Shown: positions 44,720 to 53,455 of the stretch, piece after piece
Layout of the letters: each line of letters opens with the position of its first letter
Position numbering within the stretch: position 1 is the stretch's first letter
NCBI GenBank assembly: GCA_014238125.1
Contig: JABABS010000034.1
Span: forward strand, 124,001 to 188,000
Source of the DNA: Phycisphaerales bacterium
GTDB taxonomy: Bacteria; Planctomycetota; Phycisphaerae; Phycisphaerales; SM1A02
DNA: 64,000 nt
Direction of reading: 5' to 3'
Position numbers and translations under genes: made by a program
Notes under the pieces: model-generated
What the model was told of the DNA's origin: nothing
Databases searched by the model: none
The model's input: only the letters and a program-made list of their open reading frames with translations

Positions 44720-45243
44720 GCCATCCACATTCCAATTTCTGAACCGAGCCAAAGCAAAGCAACGCCGAGAGTGCAACTAGTTACAAACAGAATAGCTTCT
44801 CGTATTGTCATCGAAAACAAACCGAGTATTGTTACAAAACAAATTATGTATTGAGCAGCAACGATGAGCAGGAATCGCACTGGTCCGTGGGGTACTTGCA
44901 CAACACGCACTGCTTCGATCAGCGCAATAACAGCCAAACATCTTACTGCTGCAAATAACACGTTTCCAAGGTGTCGATGTATTCTCCAACAATTAATTTT
45001 TAGTGCTGCAAGAAGCAGCACTGAAAACATAATGAGACGTACCAATTCTCTGCCTGACTCTTTAAGACCTATCGAAAATGTTATTTCACCAACATCACCA
45101 TAAAGCCCAATTGATCCAGCAAAAATACCAGACAAAACAACTCCTACACCAATAGTAGAGAGAATAACCGGCAACCAAATCCCGCCTCTACCATCTGTGG
45201 AAACAACTTTGCTTGGGTTCAGTGTTTTTTGTTCTTGCGTCAT
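44716..45243 (-). CDS. Multi-pass membrane protein, unknown
   Basis: 175 residues, not recognised. A polar N-terminus of 20 residues is followed by about five hydrophobic helices (WLPVILSTIGVGVVLSGIFAGS, LIMFSVLLLAALKI, VLFAAVRCLAVIALIEAV, FLLIVAAQYIICFVTILGLF, ILFVTSCTLGVALLWLG). No charged catalytic residues in the helices. It stands alone, convergent with the preceding gene and divergent from the broken secreted gene. Confidence 0.65.
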   Translation of the reverse strand: MTQEQKTLNPSKVVSTDGRGGIWLPVILSTIGVGVVLSGIFAGSIGLYGDVGEITFSIGLKESGRELVRLIMFSVLLLAALKINCWRIHRHLGNVLFAAVRCLAVIALIEAVRVVQVPHGPVRFLLIVAAQYIICFVTILGLFSMTIREAILFVTSCTLGVALLWLGSEIGMWMA

Positions 45244-45273
45244 GTTATTGGTTGAGCCTAGTACAGTATATAG

Positions 45274-45494
45274 ATGTCACATCTTCTTATTCGTTCCGCT
45301 CTCTTTTTTTCGTTGCCGTTTCCATCTCTCGGGCAGATGTATTCACTCTTTCAAGTGGTGAGACGCTTGAAGTTTCAATTGTAGATCAAAACGATTCAGT
45401 GGTTGATACTGGCGTGAAAAAACATACCAACACCTTACTGCTGGAATTTCATACTCTTTTTAAACCGCTAGAGGTTGATTTTCCTTTGAAATGA
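45274..45494 (+). pseudogene. Frame-broken small secreted protein
   Basis: ATG 45274, preceded by TACAGT-N6, opens a signal peptide (SHLLIRSALFFSLPFPSLGQ) that soon runs to a stop in its frame. The plausible mature part, ADVFTLSSGETLEVSIVDQN and TLLLEFHTLFKPLEV, lies in the neighbouring frame and continues to TGA 45494. It resembles the short secreted beta domains found in planctomycetes (xDGxxLEGxVV...HPxxGxLxVP). One frameshift near 45330 separates the halves, so this is a pseudogene, a programmed shift or a base error. The same second frame is open from 45213 without a good start. Confidence 0.4.
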
Positions 45495-45535
45495 AAGAAT
45501 CATAAATAAAATATTGGTATTCGCTTCACAAATCT

Positions 45536-45838
45536 AATTCATAGTGCATAGTAGGTGTATGGAACATCCTTCCAACCAACAGAAACGCCTCGCTAAATTG
45601 TATGCATCACGCAACAAAAGGGCTATTGCCCACACAGAGGTTTCTGTTGGTACAAGGATGATGAATTGTTGGCAATTTATTTGTACAGGCAATGTGCCAA
45701 AGGCTATGAAGGAGTTTTCATTCGCCATCTGCACTACATATAACACCATCGTCAATCCCAATGCGGCGGCACGTCGAAAACGATAGTCAACAGTGACCAT
45801 CAAAACTGACAAGCCCCGCCCAAAAAGGCGGGTTTTTT
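45536..45838 (+). ncRNA. Candidate structured RNA with intrinsic terminator
   Basis: The 45495-45862 interval has no convincing gene but strong RNA-like structure. ACCAACAGAAAC (45575-45586) pairs with GTTTCTGTTGGT (45640-45651), 12 bp; just outside, CATCCTT (45566-45572) pairs with AAGGATG (45654-45660), and AATTCAT (45536-45542) with ATGAATT (45661-45667). Inside the loop is GGGC-TATT-GCCC. Downstream is a small stem TTGGCA...TGCCAA, and the unit ends in a textbook terminator on the plus strand (CCCGCC-CAAAAA-GGCGGG-T6, 45815-45838). Overlapping frames of 75-92 codons exist on both strands without similarity to anything I know. I do not recognise tmRNA, RNase P, SRP or 6S features. Confidence 0.4.
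45815..45838 (+). terminator. Intrinsic terminator (CCCGCC/GGCGGG-T6)
   Basis: Six-bp GC stem with loop CAAAAA followed by six T on the plus strand. It shows that something is transcribed rightwards from the 45.5-45.8 kb interval. It stands 24 bases before the next gene. Confidence 0.88.
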
Positions 45839-45862
45839 AATACTCAGAGAAAGATATACAAA

Positions 45863-46486
45863 ATGAACAGCCAAAGTAACAACTCAAATCAAATAGATAA
45901 TGATCGACAAGATCTCATTGCCTTTGTTCGCCCTATTCGAATTTCACTTATAGAAAACAGAGAAGGATGGAACGTAACTATTTCATCACTTAACCCCGGT
46001 GATGCAATGATGGTGCTCACTCGAGATAATTCTTTCGAACTAGCTACGATTTTATGTGGTGCTGGTGCGACAAACTGGGTTGCCTGTGTTGATGGTCCCG
46101 TTGAAATGGGTGATGCAAATGCAATCATCGCTTCGATTTCTTCGAGTAACTCACCGCTTGCTGCTGAATGCAGAATGAATTCTATGATTGCTTCTCTAGA
46201 ACAGGGTGGTATTTCCGCTCATGTCCGTGAATATGATGATGCACTTGCACTCGTTGCAGAATCATTTCGACAATACGCAAGCAATCTTTTGAATTGCAAC
46301 ACAACCACTCCAGATCTAGGTCTTATGGCTACGTTGTTTGAACGTGGCAACGAAGTCTCCGTTCGACCAATCGAATCTGAAGTGTTTTCAACCTTCTTAG
46401 ACATTGGCATTTCTTCCTCCCCAGAAAGTGCTGCTGAACAAGCGTTGGTCTATGACATTCATTCCGACACTTGGCATGGAGATTAA
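45863..46486 (+). CDS. Unknown cytoplasmic protein
   Basis: 207 residues, not recognised. No signal peptide or membrane helix; the composition is mixed alpha/beta (DLIAFVRPIRISLIENREGWNVTISS, ELATILCGAGATNWVACVDG, SLEQGGISAHVREYDDALALVAESF, each quoted only in part). It is acidic and its C-terminus ends SDTWHGD. It follows a terminator and precedes a convergent thiC, so it is probably a single-gene unit. No clear ribosome site. Confidence 0.65.
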   Translation: MNSQSNNSNQIDNDRQDLIAFVRPIRISLIENREGWNVTISSLNPGDAMMVLTRDNSFELATILCGAGATNWVACVDGPVEMGDANAIIASISSSNSPLAAECRMNSMIASLEQGGISAHVREYDDALALVAESFRQYASNLLNCNTTTPDLGLMATLFERGNEVSVRPIESEVFSTFLDIGISSSPESAAEQALVYDIHSDTWHGD

Positions 46487-46566
46487 ATAAAAACAGAAAA
46501 CAACCTCGGATAGTTGCTGTTAAGAAACCAATTTCGTGTGCAGGATGTTAAGGAATAAACGAGAGT

Positions 46567-48297
46567 TTACTGATCTTCTTGTAACGCCATTGCTTGAGAA
46601 GATTCTGCTACATCGCTGTGACACGATGGTTTGACTTCGGGTCCAGTATCACTTGTCATTTTTCCCTTGACCTTGCTTGCAAGTTTGTGCACTTCGTCGG
46701 GTGTAAGAACACCGCGATGTTCAAGAATTTCTTTTTGTTCGATGGTGAGTGCTGCAGAGACTTTTGGTTTGTCCCACGCATAATTTTCATCTTTACCTGA
46801 TGCAAACTCTTGTATTTCTTTGCTGATTCGTACGCTGCACCAATCGTGTCCGCACATTGCACAAAAATCAGTGTCTACATCCATATCTTCATCGTGCATT
46901 GCACGGGCAAAGTCTGGGTCAAAACTTAAATCAAAATGTTTTTGCCAATTAAGTGCAGCTCGCGCTTTTGTTAATTCATCATCATTGTCTCGAGATCCAG
47001 GAATTCCCAGTGCAATGTCCGCAGAATGCGCTGAAATTTTGTACGCAACACAACCCTGTTTTACATCATCTTTCTTGGGCAAACCAAGGTGCTCCTTGGG
47101 TGTGACGTAACAAAGCATTGACGCGCCGTGATACGCTGCAGCTGTTGCACCAATGCAACTTGTAACATGGTCATATCCTGGGAAGATATCTGTAACCAAT
47201 GGCCCAAGTACATAAAACGGTGCGCCGTGACAAAGTGTTCGCTGCAGTTTCATGTTGTATTCAATTTGATCAAACGAGACGTGACCCGGTCCTTCGACCA
47301 TCACTTGCACACCTTTTGCCCAAGCGCGCTCGGTTAATTCACCAAGGACTTCTAGTTCACGAATTTGCGCTTCGTCAGTTGCATCGGATAAACCACCGGG
47401 GCGAAGTCCGTCTCCAAGTGAAAAAGACACATCGTACTGCCTCATTAGATCGCAGATATCGTCAAAACATTCGTACATTGGATTTTGTTTATTGTGGTGA
47501 ATCATCCACTTTGCAAGAAGTGAACCACCACGAGAAACAATACCAATCAAGCGATCTTTGATAAAGGGAATATGTTCGTGTAAAACACCTGCGTGAATGG
47601 TGAAGTAATCAACACCTTGCTTCGCTTGATTTTCTAACTCGTCCATGATCATTGTGTAAGACAGGTCTTCTATTTTTTTATCAATGATCATCGAATAAAT
47701 CGGAACGGTTCCGATTGGAACAGGCGATCCGGCGAGTATTGCGGTTCTACAAGCGTTGAGATCACCGCCAGTTGAAAGATCCATCACGGTGTCGGCACCC
47801 CACTTCACTGACCAATCTAATTTTTCAAGTTCTTCTTCAGTGCCTGAAGAAACTGGCGATGCGCCCATATTCGCATTGATTTTGGTGAGCGAAGCTCGGC
47901 CAATTGCCATAGGGTCAAGACCCAGAGCAAGGTGTATGATATTTGCAGGAATGATCATTCTTCCTGCAGCAACTTCGTCGCGGATTTGCTCTGCGGTGAG
48001 ATGGGGTTCTCTCTGAGCCACACGCACCATTTCTGGGGTAACTGTGCCAAGCCTTGCATGTTCCAATTGGGTTACTGGATTTGCATTTGGCGAAGGGTTA
48101 AAATCATGAGCAGTTTTTGTAGAAGCCGCTGGCATTCCGGGAGTGTCGGGAGAACTAAAAGTTGTCGCACCACCCAGCTTAGGCTGTAATGCAAAACTCC
48201 CAGGTGATGTGCCTTGATTTTCGGTTGAAGGATTTACAGCGCCGTGCATTGGCAATGTTTGTGAATTTTTGCCAACAGTTATTTTAATATCTTTCAT
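46567..48297 (-). CDS. thiC: Phosphomethylpyrimidine synthase
   Basis: Radical-SAM enzyme that rearranges AIR into HMP phosphate for thiamine. The 576-residue protein has the N-terminal domain ([35 protein letters not shown] region), [21 protein letters not shown], the substrate barrel ([14 protein letters not shown]), and the 4Fe-4S motif CAMCGHDWC near the C-terminus. Start ATG 48297, with TACAAT exactly seven bases upstream. Only 37 bases separate it from the divergent lipoprotein ATG, which leaves no room for the TPP riboswitch common before thiC. Confidence 0.96.
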   Translation of the reverse strand: MKDIKITVGKNSQTLPMHGAVNPSTENQGTSPGSFALQPKLGGATTFSSPDTPGMPAASTKTAHDFNPSPNANPVTQLEHARLGTVTPEMVRVAQREPHLTAEQIRDEVAAGRMIIPANIIHLALGLDPMAIGRASLTKINANMGASPVSSGTEEELEKLDWSVKWGADTVMDLSTGGDLNACRTAILAGSPVPIGTVPIYSMIIDKKIEDLSYTMIMDELENQAKQGVDYFTIHAGVLHEHIPFIKDRLIGIVSRGGSLLAKWMIHHNKQNPMYECFDDICDLMRQYDVSFSLGDGLRPGGLSDATDEAQIRELEVLGELTERAWAKGVQVMVEGPGHVSFDQIEYNMKLQRTLCHGAPFYVLGPLVTDIFPGYDHVTSCIGATAAAYHGASMLCYVTPKEHLGLPKKDDVKQGCVAYKISAHSADIALGIPGSRDNDDELTKARAALNWQKHFDLSFDPDFARAMHDEDMDVDTDFCAMCGHDWCSVRISKEIQEFASGKDENYAWDKPKVSAALTIEQKEILEHRGVLTPDEVHKLASKVKGKMTSDTGPEVKPSCHSDVAESSQAMALQEDQ

Positions 48298-48304
48298 CCT
48301 TGGT

Positions 48305-48310
48305 ATTGTA
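48305..48310 (-). promoter_or_regulatory. -10 box of thiC (TACAAT-N7-ATG)
   Basis: TACAAT on the minus strand, followed by ACCAAGG and ATG 48297. AAGG touches the ATG, too close to act as a normal ribosome site. The box suggests a start point at or one base from the ATG. Confidence 0.45.
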
Positions 48311-48334
48311 CCCCCGCTACAATCACTAATACAC

Positions 48335-49090
48335 ATGACCACCGTTCGAATCATCGTTATTCTCATTATCTGCACTTTTTGTCTTGGATGCTCAAATGCC
48401 GCGAAGTTCTCTGCAAATCAGTTTTTACTTCATACGAACGGCCCTGTTTCCATCGATGTCGAGTCATTTGCTGGCGATGTCAATATTACAGCTGATAAGG
48501 ATTACCAAGGCACAAGTGTTTCCGTTGTAAAAGAAACTATGCAAGGTACATTTTTAGATTCAATCAATTGTAATATTTTTGCAAGGAACACAGACACTGG
48601 AGAAGAGGTAGTTGTTCAAATATCTACCGAAAAAAACGAGCTTCGATCCATGCGTGCCAATATTTCAATTTTTACAAAATATGTAGATGACGTGCGGATA
48701 AAAACCAGGGACGGGAATGTAACGCTACGTAATGTTTCCGGCCCACTGAATATACACACCACTGATGGTGACGTACTTGTTGCAACGACCGTACCAATAA
48801 CTGATTCCGTTTCAATTGAAAACCATCGAGGAAATATTGTTGTTCTTGCTCCAGAAGAATCGACGGGAAACATTGACATCTCCGCGATTGGTGGTCGAAC
48901 ATCGCTTAATGTATTGACTGGAAATACAACTGTGTTGCCTGGATCAACAAGAGATCACATGATGGCTATTGTCAATCATGGAAGAAACAATATTGCACTT
49001 CGAACTGTCGATGGAAATGCGAGTTTTGAGATTCTCAAGAACCCTATGGTGCCTAGGAGCCTCTGGAATTTTGATTGGTTATCTTTCTAA
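48335..49090 (+). CDS. Lipoprotein with DUF4097-like beta-helix domain
   Basis: 251-residue exported protein. The N-terminus [20 protein letters not shown] is a lipoprotein signal with lipobox CLGC. The rest is made of short repeating strands ([48 protein letters not shown], quoted in part, [25 protein letters not shown]), the repeat style of DUF4097/adhesin-like beta-helices. A role at the cell surface is likely but undefined. Start ATG 48335; the frame upstream overlaps thiC. Its TAA shares one base with the rlmE ATG (TAATG). Confidence 0.8.
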   Translation: MTTVRIIVILIICTFCLGCSNAAKFSANQFLLHTNGPVSIDVESFAGDVNITADKDYQGTSVSVVKETMQGTFLDSINCNIFARNTDTGEEVVVQISTEKNELRSMRANISIFTKYVDDVRIKTRDGNVTLRNVSGPLNIHTTDGDVLVATTVPITDSVSIENHRGNIVVLAPEESTGNIDISAIGGRTSLNVLTGNTTVLPGSTRDHMMAIVNHGRNNIALRTVDGNASFEILKNPMVPRSLWNFDWLSF

Positions 49091-49731
49091 TGAGTGCGCA
49101 GCGTGTCCTGCATGATCATTTTTTTCGGGAAGCAAAACGCAACGGATACCGAAGCCGCGCCGCGTATAAATTGTTGGAAATTGATGACAAACGCGATATT
49201 CTAAGGAAGAGAGATTATGTGCTCGACTTGGGCGCAGCACCTGGCAGTTGGCTACAAGTTGCTTCTAAGAGAATTGGACCTCGTGGAAAAATAATTGGTG
49301 TAGATCTTCAAGAGATCAAAAATCTACAGCTCGACAACGTCACCACGTTGAAAGAAGATGTAACCACTTTATCACTTGATACGTTTGGCGATGATGGACT
49401 CTTTGATGTCATTTTGAGTGACATGGCACCGAGCACAACAGGAAACCGAACGATCGATCATCATGGTTCTGTTCGACTCTGTCATACCGCATTAGACATT
49501 GCTGCCACGCTATTGAAACCCAAGGGCAATCTTGTCATGAAGGTATTGGAGGGTGGGGCATACAAAGAATTGTTAGAACGGTGCGAAACGTGCTTTTCCG
49601 TTGCGAAGGGATTTAAGCCAAAAGCATCGCGTGCGATTTCAACTGAAATGTTCGTCGTTTGCACAGGTCGCAGAGAAGACATGACAAAACCAATGGACGT
49701 CGCGCCGCCTCGCCCAGGTTCGGGCTGGTAA
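49090..49731 (+). CDS. rlmE: 23S rRNA (uridine-2'-O-)-methyltransferase
   Basis: FtsJ/RrmJ family enzyme that methylates U2552 of 23S rRNA. The 213-residue protein has the catalytic lysine in RSRAAYKLLEID, SAM motif LDLGAAPGSWLQVA, catalytic Asp in LSDMAPSTTGN, and Lys and Glu in LVMKVLEGG and PKASRAISTEMFVV (K-D-K-E set complete). Start ATG 49090 is coupled to the lipoprotein stop codon. Confidence 0.95.
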   Translation: MSAQRVLHDHFFREAKRNGYRSRAAYKLLEIDDKRDILRKRDYVLDLGAAPGSWLQVASKRIGPRGKIIGVDLQEIKNLQLDNVTTLKEDVTTLSLDTFGDDGLFDVILSDMAPSTTGNRTIDHHGSVRLCHTALDIAATLLKPKGNLVMKVLEGGAYKELLERCETCFSVAKGFKPKASRAISTEMFVVCTGRREDMTKPMDVAPPRPGSGW

Positions 49732-49732
49732 A

Positions 49733-49755
49733 GAAACTACCTACGAGGTAGTTTC
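49733..49755. terminator. Terminator-like hairpin between rlmE and the oxidoreductase
   Basis: GAAACTACCT-ACG-AGGTAGTTTC, a 10-bp stem directly after the rlmE stop, between two convergent genes. No T-run beyond the stem. The inner 15 bases are identical to the hairpin at 9619-9633. Confidence 0.55.
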
Positions 49756-49776
49756 TCGTACCCCCGGTCAGAATTT

Positions 49777-50814
49777 TTAAAAAACAGATTTAGCGCCCGC
49801 GGCAGTTGCTTGTTGCACGATGCGTTCGGCAGTACGAATTGCCATCGAACCCGCTTCTGCATCAATTTCAGGTGGCGAACCGGTGCGGACAGAATTTAAA
49901 AAATCAGTCGCTTGCAGCGTTAGTGCATCTGCATCGCCCACTTTCATTTCTTCAACATCAATAATGTCAACATAATCCACCGAAGATAAATCTTCGCCTT
50001 CTGCAAGGCGGCGCCGGAGTTCGGTGAGCTGTGGATCGTTCACGCTCTTTTGAATTAATGTGACTGAGCGCTTCACAAAATCTGCTGAAACATACGCATC
50101 TTCACTGATAATTCGAAGTTTACGTTCGGTTTTCAAAGCAAGGCGGCTTGCAGTTACGTTTGCTGTACATGACAGACCATCTGGGCCGGCTGGAAAAACT
50201 AATCGAGCATTACACACATCTTCTGCTTCGCTCATGACGCTGACAGCGTTTGCATAAATATCCGTTGGCTCGTTATCAAGCAACATTGTTAATACATCAA
50301 GATCGTGAATCATCATGTCAAGCACAACACCAACATCAGTAGATCGAAATGTCATTGGGCTAATCCGCACCATTTCAATAAATCGTGGTCGTAAATTTTC
50401 AATCGAAGCAATCGCACGCATTACTGGGTCGTACCGTACAACGTGCCCAACTTGCAATACTGCGCCGCCTTCTTCAGCAGCATCTGCAATTTCAGCCGCA
50501 ACTTCGGTTGTGGGAGCAAGAGGTTTTTCAACTAAACAGGCAATGCCCTGTTCAAGAAGCGGTGCGGCCGCCTCAAGGTGATATACAGTTGGGGTTGCAA
50601 TCGTTACTGCATCGACCCCAGCTTCAATCAATTCTTCAACGGTTTCGTAAGCACAACCACCCCACTCTTCGACAATGTCTTCACGTCGCTCTTTATCGCT
50701 ATCGACAACACCTACAAGTTCAGCCCCTTCGAGTTGAGCATAGACACGGGCATGATGTCTGCCCATTCGACCAACACCAATAACGGCGCAACGCAATGTT
50801 TTTTCTGTTCCCAT
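49777..50814 (-). CDS. Gfo/Idh/MocA-family oxidoreductase
   Basis: 345-residue NAD(P)-dependent enzyme. It has the Rossmann motif CAVIGVGRMGRHHARVY, DAVTIATPTVYHLE, the family lysine motif CLVEKPLAPT, and a C-terminal alpha/beta domain with VVLDMMIHDLDVLTMLL, where the His is in the catalytic position. Substrate unknown; UDP-sugar or inositol derivatives are common. Start ATG 50814 is exactly six bases after TAGAAT, without a ribosome site, so although it follows the zinc-ribbon genes it may be transcribed on its own. Confidence 0.9.
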   Translation of the reverse strand: MGTEKTLRCAVIGVGRMGRHHARVYAQLEGAELVGVVDSDKERREDIVEEWGGCAYETVEELIEAGVDAVTIATPTVYHLEAAAPLLEQGIACLVEKPLAPTTEVAAEIADAAEEGGAVLQVGHVVRYDPVMRAIASIENLRPRFIEMVRISPMTFRSTDVGVVLDMMIHDLDVLTMLLDNEPTDIYANAVSVMSEAEDVCNARLVFPAGPDGLSCTANVTASRLALKTERKLRIISEDAYVSADFVKRSVTLIQKSVNDPQLTELRRRLAEGEDLSSVDYVDIIDVEEMKVGDADALTLQATDFLNSVRTGSPPEIDAEAGSMAIRTAERIVQQATAAGAKSVF

Positions 50815-50820
50815 ACGTAG

Positions 50821-50826
50821 ATTCTA
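50821..50826 (-). promoter_or_regulatory. -10 box of the Gfo/Idh gene (TAGAAT-N6-ATG)
   Basis: TAGAAT on the minus strand followed by CTACGT and ATG 50814. The TAG of the box is also the stop codon of the upstream zinc-ribbon gene (50824-50826). No -35 hexamer at standard spacing. Confidence 0.5.
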
Positions 50827-51645
50827 CTCGGGCGAAGGCCACTGGGTTTTATCCTGCGTGCGTCGTTCGAGATATTCTTGATACTCCCTCGCGTGCCCAA
50901 CCGCTTTCAAGCTCGACGACATTAACATTGCCATTCCAATTGGTCCGCACAAAATAAATGCGAGTCCTATCAATTCACCAACGAATACAACTGCTGGAGA
51001 AATTGGCGTGAGCCGCAACGGTTCGACAACGATAAAAATCATTGGAGATCCCCACGCCGCCGTATCTAAACATCGTCGCGCTGAAGAATCTCTACACCAC
51101 TGCGATAGTTGAGAGAGCAAGCCAAATAAACAGAGCATGCCCGCCACAGACATGATTCCAGAAACAACTGCGAAAAATCGTGCTGCGAGGAAAAATGGAT
51201 TCACTTGTGGGACACTAATTGCGATTGCAAAAACAATCGATGCAACTGTTCCCCACCTTGCAATCATTCGAATTTTTCCTCGTTGCCCAAGCCCACGCCA
51301 TACAGCTTCAGTATCTAACATCGGTGTTGTAATAAAATACACACTCAATACCCACAAGATCGAAACTACAACGTCAACCAATACGTTGATGTTCATCGCT
51401 GGAACAAAGAACCGAGCAACGATCAAGGCAACTGTGAGAAATAACGCTGCGCAGCAAAATGCAATTCGTCGAACAAGATGTTCTGGCATTTGTGAAAGTG
51501 AAATATCTTTTGCGCCCGAAAGTTGGGGGGCACCAGAATATAATACCTGCCCTGTTTCGCCGCACTCTGGGCACAGGCTCCCCAATGGCAAACCCTGAAG
51601 GTCGTACCCACATGAACTACAGGGTTTTACTGTTTTACTACTCAT
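50824..51645 (-). CDS. Zinc-ribbon multi-pass membrane protein (CGYDL family), copy B
   Basis: 273 residues, function unknown. N-terminal zinc ribbon KPCSSCGYDLQGLPLGSLCPECGETG, then about six hydrophobic segments (IAFCCAALFLTVALIVARFF, VLVDVVVSILWVLSVYFIT, VASIVFAIAISVP, VVSGIMSVAGMLCLFGLL, FIVVEPLRLTPISPAVVFVGELIGLAFIL in part) and a charged C-terminus. It overlaps copy C by four bases (ATGA type) and forms a pair with it after purL-purQ. Confidence 0.75.
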   Translation of the reverse strand: MSSKTVKPCSSCGYDLQGLPLGSLCPECGETGQVLYSGAPQLSGAKDISLSQMPEHLVRRIAFCCAALFLTVALIVARFFVPAMNINVLVDVVVSILWVLSVYFITTPMLDTEAVWRGLGQRGKIRMIARWGTVASIVFAIAISVPQVNPFFLAARFFAVVSGIMSVAGMLCLFGLLSQLSQWCRDSSARRCLDTAAWGSPMIFIVVEPLRLTPISPAVVFVGELIGLAFILCGPIGMAMLMSSSLKAVGHAREYQEYLERRTQDKTQWPSPE

Positions 51646-52562
51646 GCAAACGGATCGTTTTCTTGGTCCATTGCCTCACGTTTTTCGCGTATTCGACCTT
51701 CTCTCCCCTCTCGATCGCCTTCATATTTCAAAGACCAAGTCGAATCCGAAGCAAATTCAAAGAAGGAAAGCGCCAGTTGTATGAGAATCCAATACCACGG
51801 AAACATCAATACAACAATGTAAAACCAATACAGTGCGGTTTGCGCAGAATCATCACCACTTGCCGCATATTCCTTCCATGGCGCAACAAATACAATCACG
51901 CCCCACGTCGACATCATGATCGCAACAAGATTTGTTCTCTTTGCTGCATGATCTAAATTCATGCGTAATGCAAGATCATGCAACCAAAATATAACGCCTA
52001 CTAGACCAACGCCCGCGATTGCGTGCAAAATAATCAAAGGGAAAAAGTTTCCAAGATTACTACTCAGTGTTCCTGCTTCAGTTGGAAGGTGAAAAACAAA
52101 CCAGAGAACGTAGCCAGCAGCCCAGCACCACTGCGAATATGGAACAACTTTTCTAATGTACCTATAAATTTGTGGCATTGAATCGTCAACACTTGCTGGC
52201 ATTAAACCAATTACAACTGCCGGCCAAAAGAAAGATAAGCCAAAAAGTGCAAATCTATACAGGCCAATTGGAATAATTGCAAAAGTCACAAGGAATTGTA
52301 AAACAACCAAAGCGATTGTAAAAAAACCAGCGATTTTTGCAAAGTGCATGAGGCGAACACGAATGTCTGGTACTGGCATAAGCCCTTGCACTGCAATACT
52401 TGAATCTATAACGTCCATGATCCCATCCCCAACAATTGATTTTCCTGTTTTTGCTCTGACGTTTTCTGGGTCCGTCCCACATTCGGGGCAAATCACACGA
52501 ACATCTAATCCTTGAAGATCATATCCACACACGTTGCATTTTCTTTTTTCATCATTCCCCAT
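51642..52562 (-). CDS. Zinc-ribbon multi-pass membrane protein (CGYDL family), copy C
   Basis: 306 residues, function unknown. It begins RKCNVCGYDLQGLDVRVICPECGTDPENV (quoted in parts: CNVCGYDLQGL and ICPECG), followed by about seven hydrophobic segments including FFTIALVVLQFLVTFAIIP and FALFGLSFFWPAVVIGLMP, and a charged tail ending in EAMDQENDPFA. The gene starts within the small 43-codon frame downstream of purQ and is overlapped by copy B at its end. Confidence 0.75.
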   Translation of the reverse strand: MGNDEKRKCNVCGYDLQGLDVRVICPECGTDPENVRAKTGKSIVGDGIMDVIDSSIAVQGLMPVPDIRVRLMHFAKIAGFFTIALVVLQFLVTFAIIPIGLYRFALFGLSFFWPAVVIGLMPASVDDSMPQIYRYIRKVVPYSQWCWAAGYVLWFVFHLPTEAGTLSSNLGNFFPLIILHAIAGVGLVGVIFWLHDLALRMNLDHAAKRTNLVAIMMSTWGVIVFVAPWKEYAASGDDSAQTALYWFYIVVLMFPWYWILIQLALSFFEFASDSTWSLKYEGDREGREGRIREKREAMDQENDPFA

Positions 52563-52683
52563 TGATCATCACGGCAATCTCATCGAGATTTGTAAAAAGC
52601 CATTGCTTGTCATCATCATTTGCAACCTTTTCACCTAACTTCCGCGCCTTCAACACAATTTTGTGTGTTGTTTTGTCTTGCAT
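52552..52683 (-). CDS. Possible 43-residue protein after purQ
   Basis: Short frame reading MQDKTTHKIVLKARKLGEKV, then ANDDDKQWLFTNLDEIAVMINGE. It overlaps the 3' end of purQ by 53 bases and the next gene by 11, the spacing style of this operon. No ribosome site or known match; it would be translated by coupling. It could be an accidental frame. Confidence 0.3.
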   Translation of the reverse strand: MQDKTTHKIVLKARKLGEKVANDDDKQWLFTNLDEIAVMINGE

Positions 52684-53455
52684 ACAGAACAGCATTTCTA
52701 AACATTTGTAAACCAAGTGGCTCGTTCTCTTGTTTTTCAATTCTGGTCCACTGAGGGTGCTGTGTTGGGCGGAGATATCGCTCAGGGTGTGGCATCAGTC
52801 CAAGAACTAAACCACTTGCGTCGCAAATGCCCATAACATCGCCAACAGAACCATTTGGATTATCGTTAGTACCATATCTACAGGCTATTTGCCTTGACTC
52901 TTCAAGTTGTTGCATCACTTCATCGTCGCGAGGAACAAAGCGACCTTCACCATGAGCTATTGGAATGACTGAGGTTTCTGGAGTGACTTTTATATTTTGA
53001 GTCCATATACACCTAGTGTCGGTTGGAACTACAAATTCCACCCACCTGTCAATGAACCTTGCGCTAATGTTTTGCGCAAGAGAAACTGTAGGGTTTGGTG
53101 GTGTTTGAGAATAATCACTTCCAGGAAGTGGTCCCGGAAGCAGTCCGATTTGAGCTGCGATTTGAAATCCATTGCAGGGCGCAATAATGGGAACACCTCT
53201 GCGAATCGCTTCAATGAGCGCCCCGTAAAGTGTTGCTCGCATCAGGTTCGCCATAATTCTTCCTGCTGCTACTGCATCACCATAACTAAAGCCTCCGGGA
53301 AAACCAATGAGGTCTGCACCATCGATCAATGAAGGGTTTCGCATCAATTTATTAATGTGTACTGAAAATGGTTCAGCGCCTGCAAGCGTAAATGCTTCTG
53401 CAAGTTCAAGGTCACAGTTAATGCCCGGTGCGGTAATAATTAATGCACGAGTCAT
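52631..53455 (-). CDS. purQ: Phosphoribosylformylglycinamidine synthase subunit PurQ
   Basis: Glutaminase subunit that feeds ammonia to PurL for FGAM synthesis. The 274-residue protein has the class I amidotransferase elements ITAPGINCDLELAEAF, GFPGGFSYGDAVAAG, the nucleophile in IIAPCNGFQIAAQIG and the His/Glu pair in LGLMPHPERYL. It is longer than typical 225-residue PurQ. Its ATG 53455 overlaps the purL stop as ATGA. Confidence 0.94.
   Translation of the reverse strand: MTRALIITAPGINCDLELAEAFTLAGAEPFSVHINKLMRNPSLIDGADLIGFPGGFSYGDAVAAGRIMANLMRATLYGALIEAIRRGVPIIAPCNGFQIAAQIGLLPGPLPGSDYSQTPPNPTVSLAQNISARFIDRWVEFVVPTDTRCIWTQNIKVTPETSVIPIAHGEGRFVPRDDEVMQQLEESRQIACRYGTNDNPNGSVGDVMGICDASGLVLGLMPHPERYLRPTQHPQWTRIEKQENEPLGLQMFRNAVLYARQNNTQNCVEGAEVR

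Noticed and set aside
45534..45812. Frames of 75-80 codons (plus, ATG 45559) and 92 codons (minus)
   Set aside because: Overlapping on opposite strands, no similarity to known proteins, no good ribosome site for the minus one, and the region has strong RNA pairing and a plus-strand terminator.
48298..48334. TPP riboswitch before thiC
   Set aside because: The interval is only 37 bases and lacks the THI core (CTGAGA).
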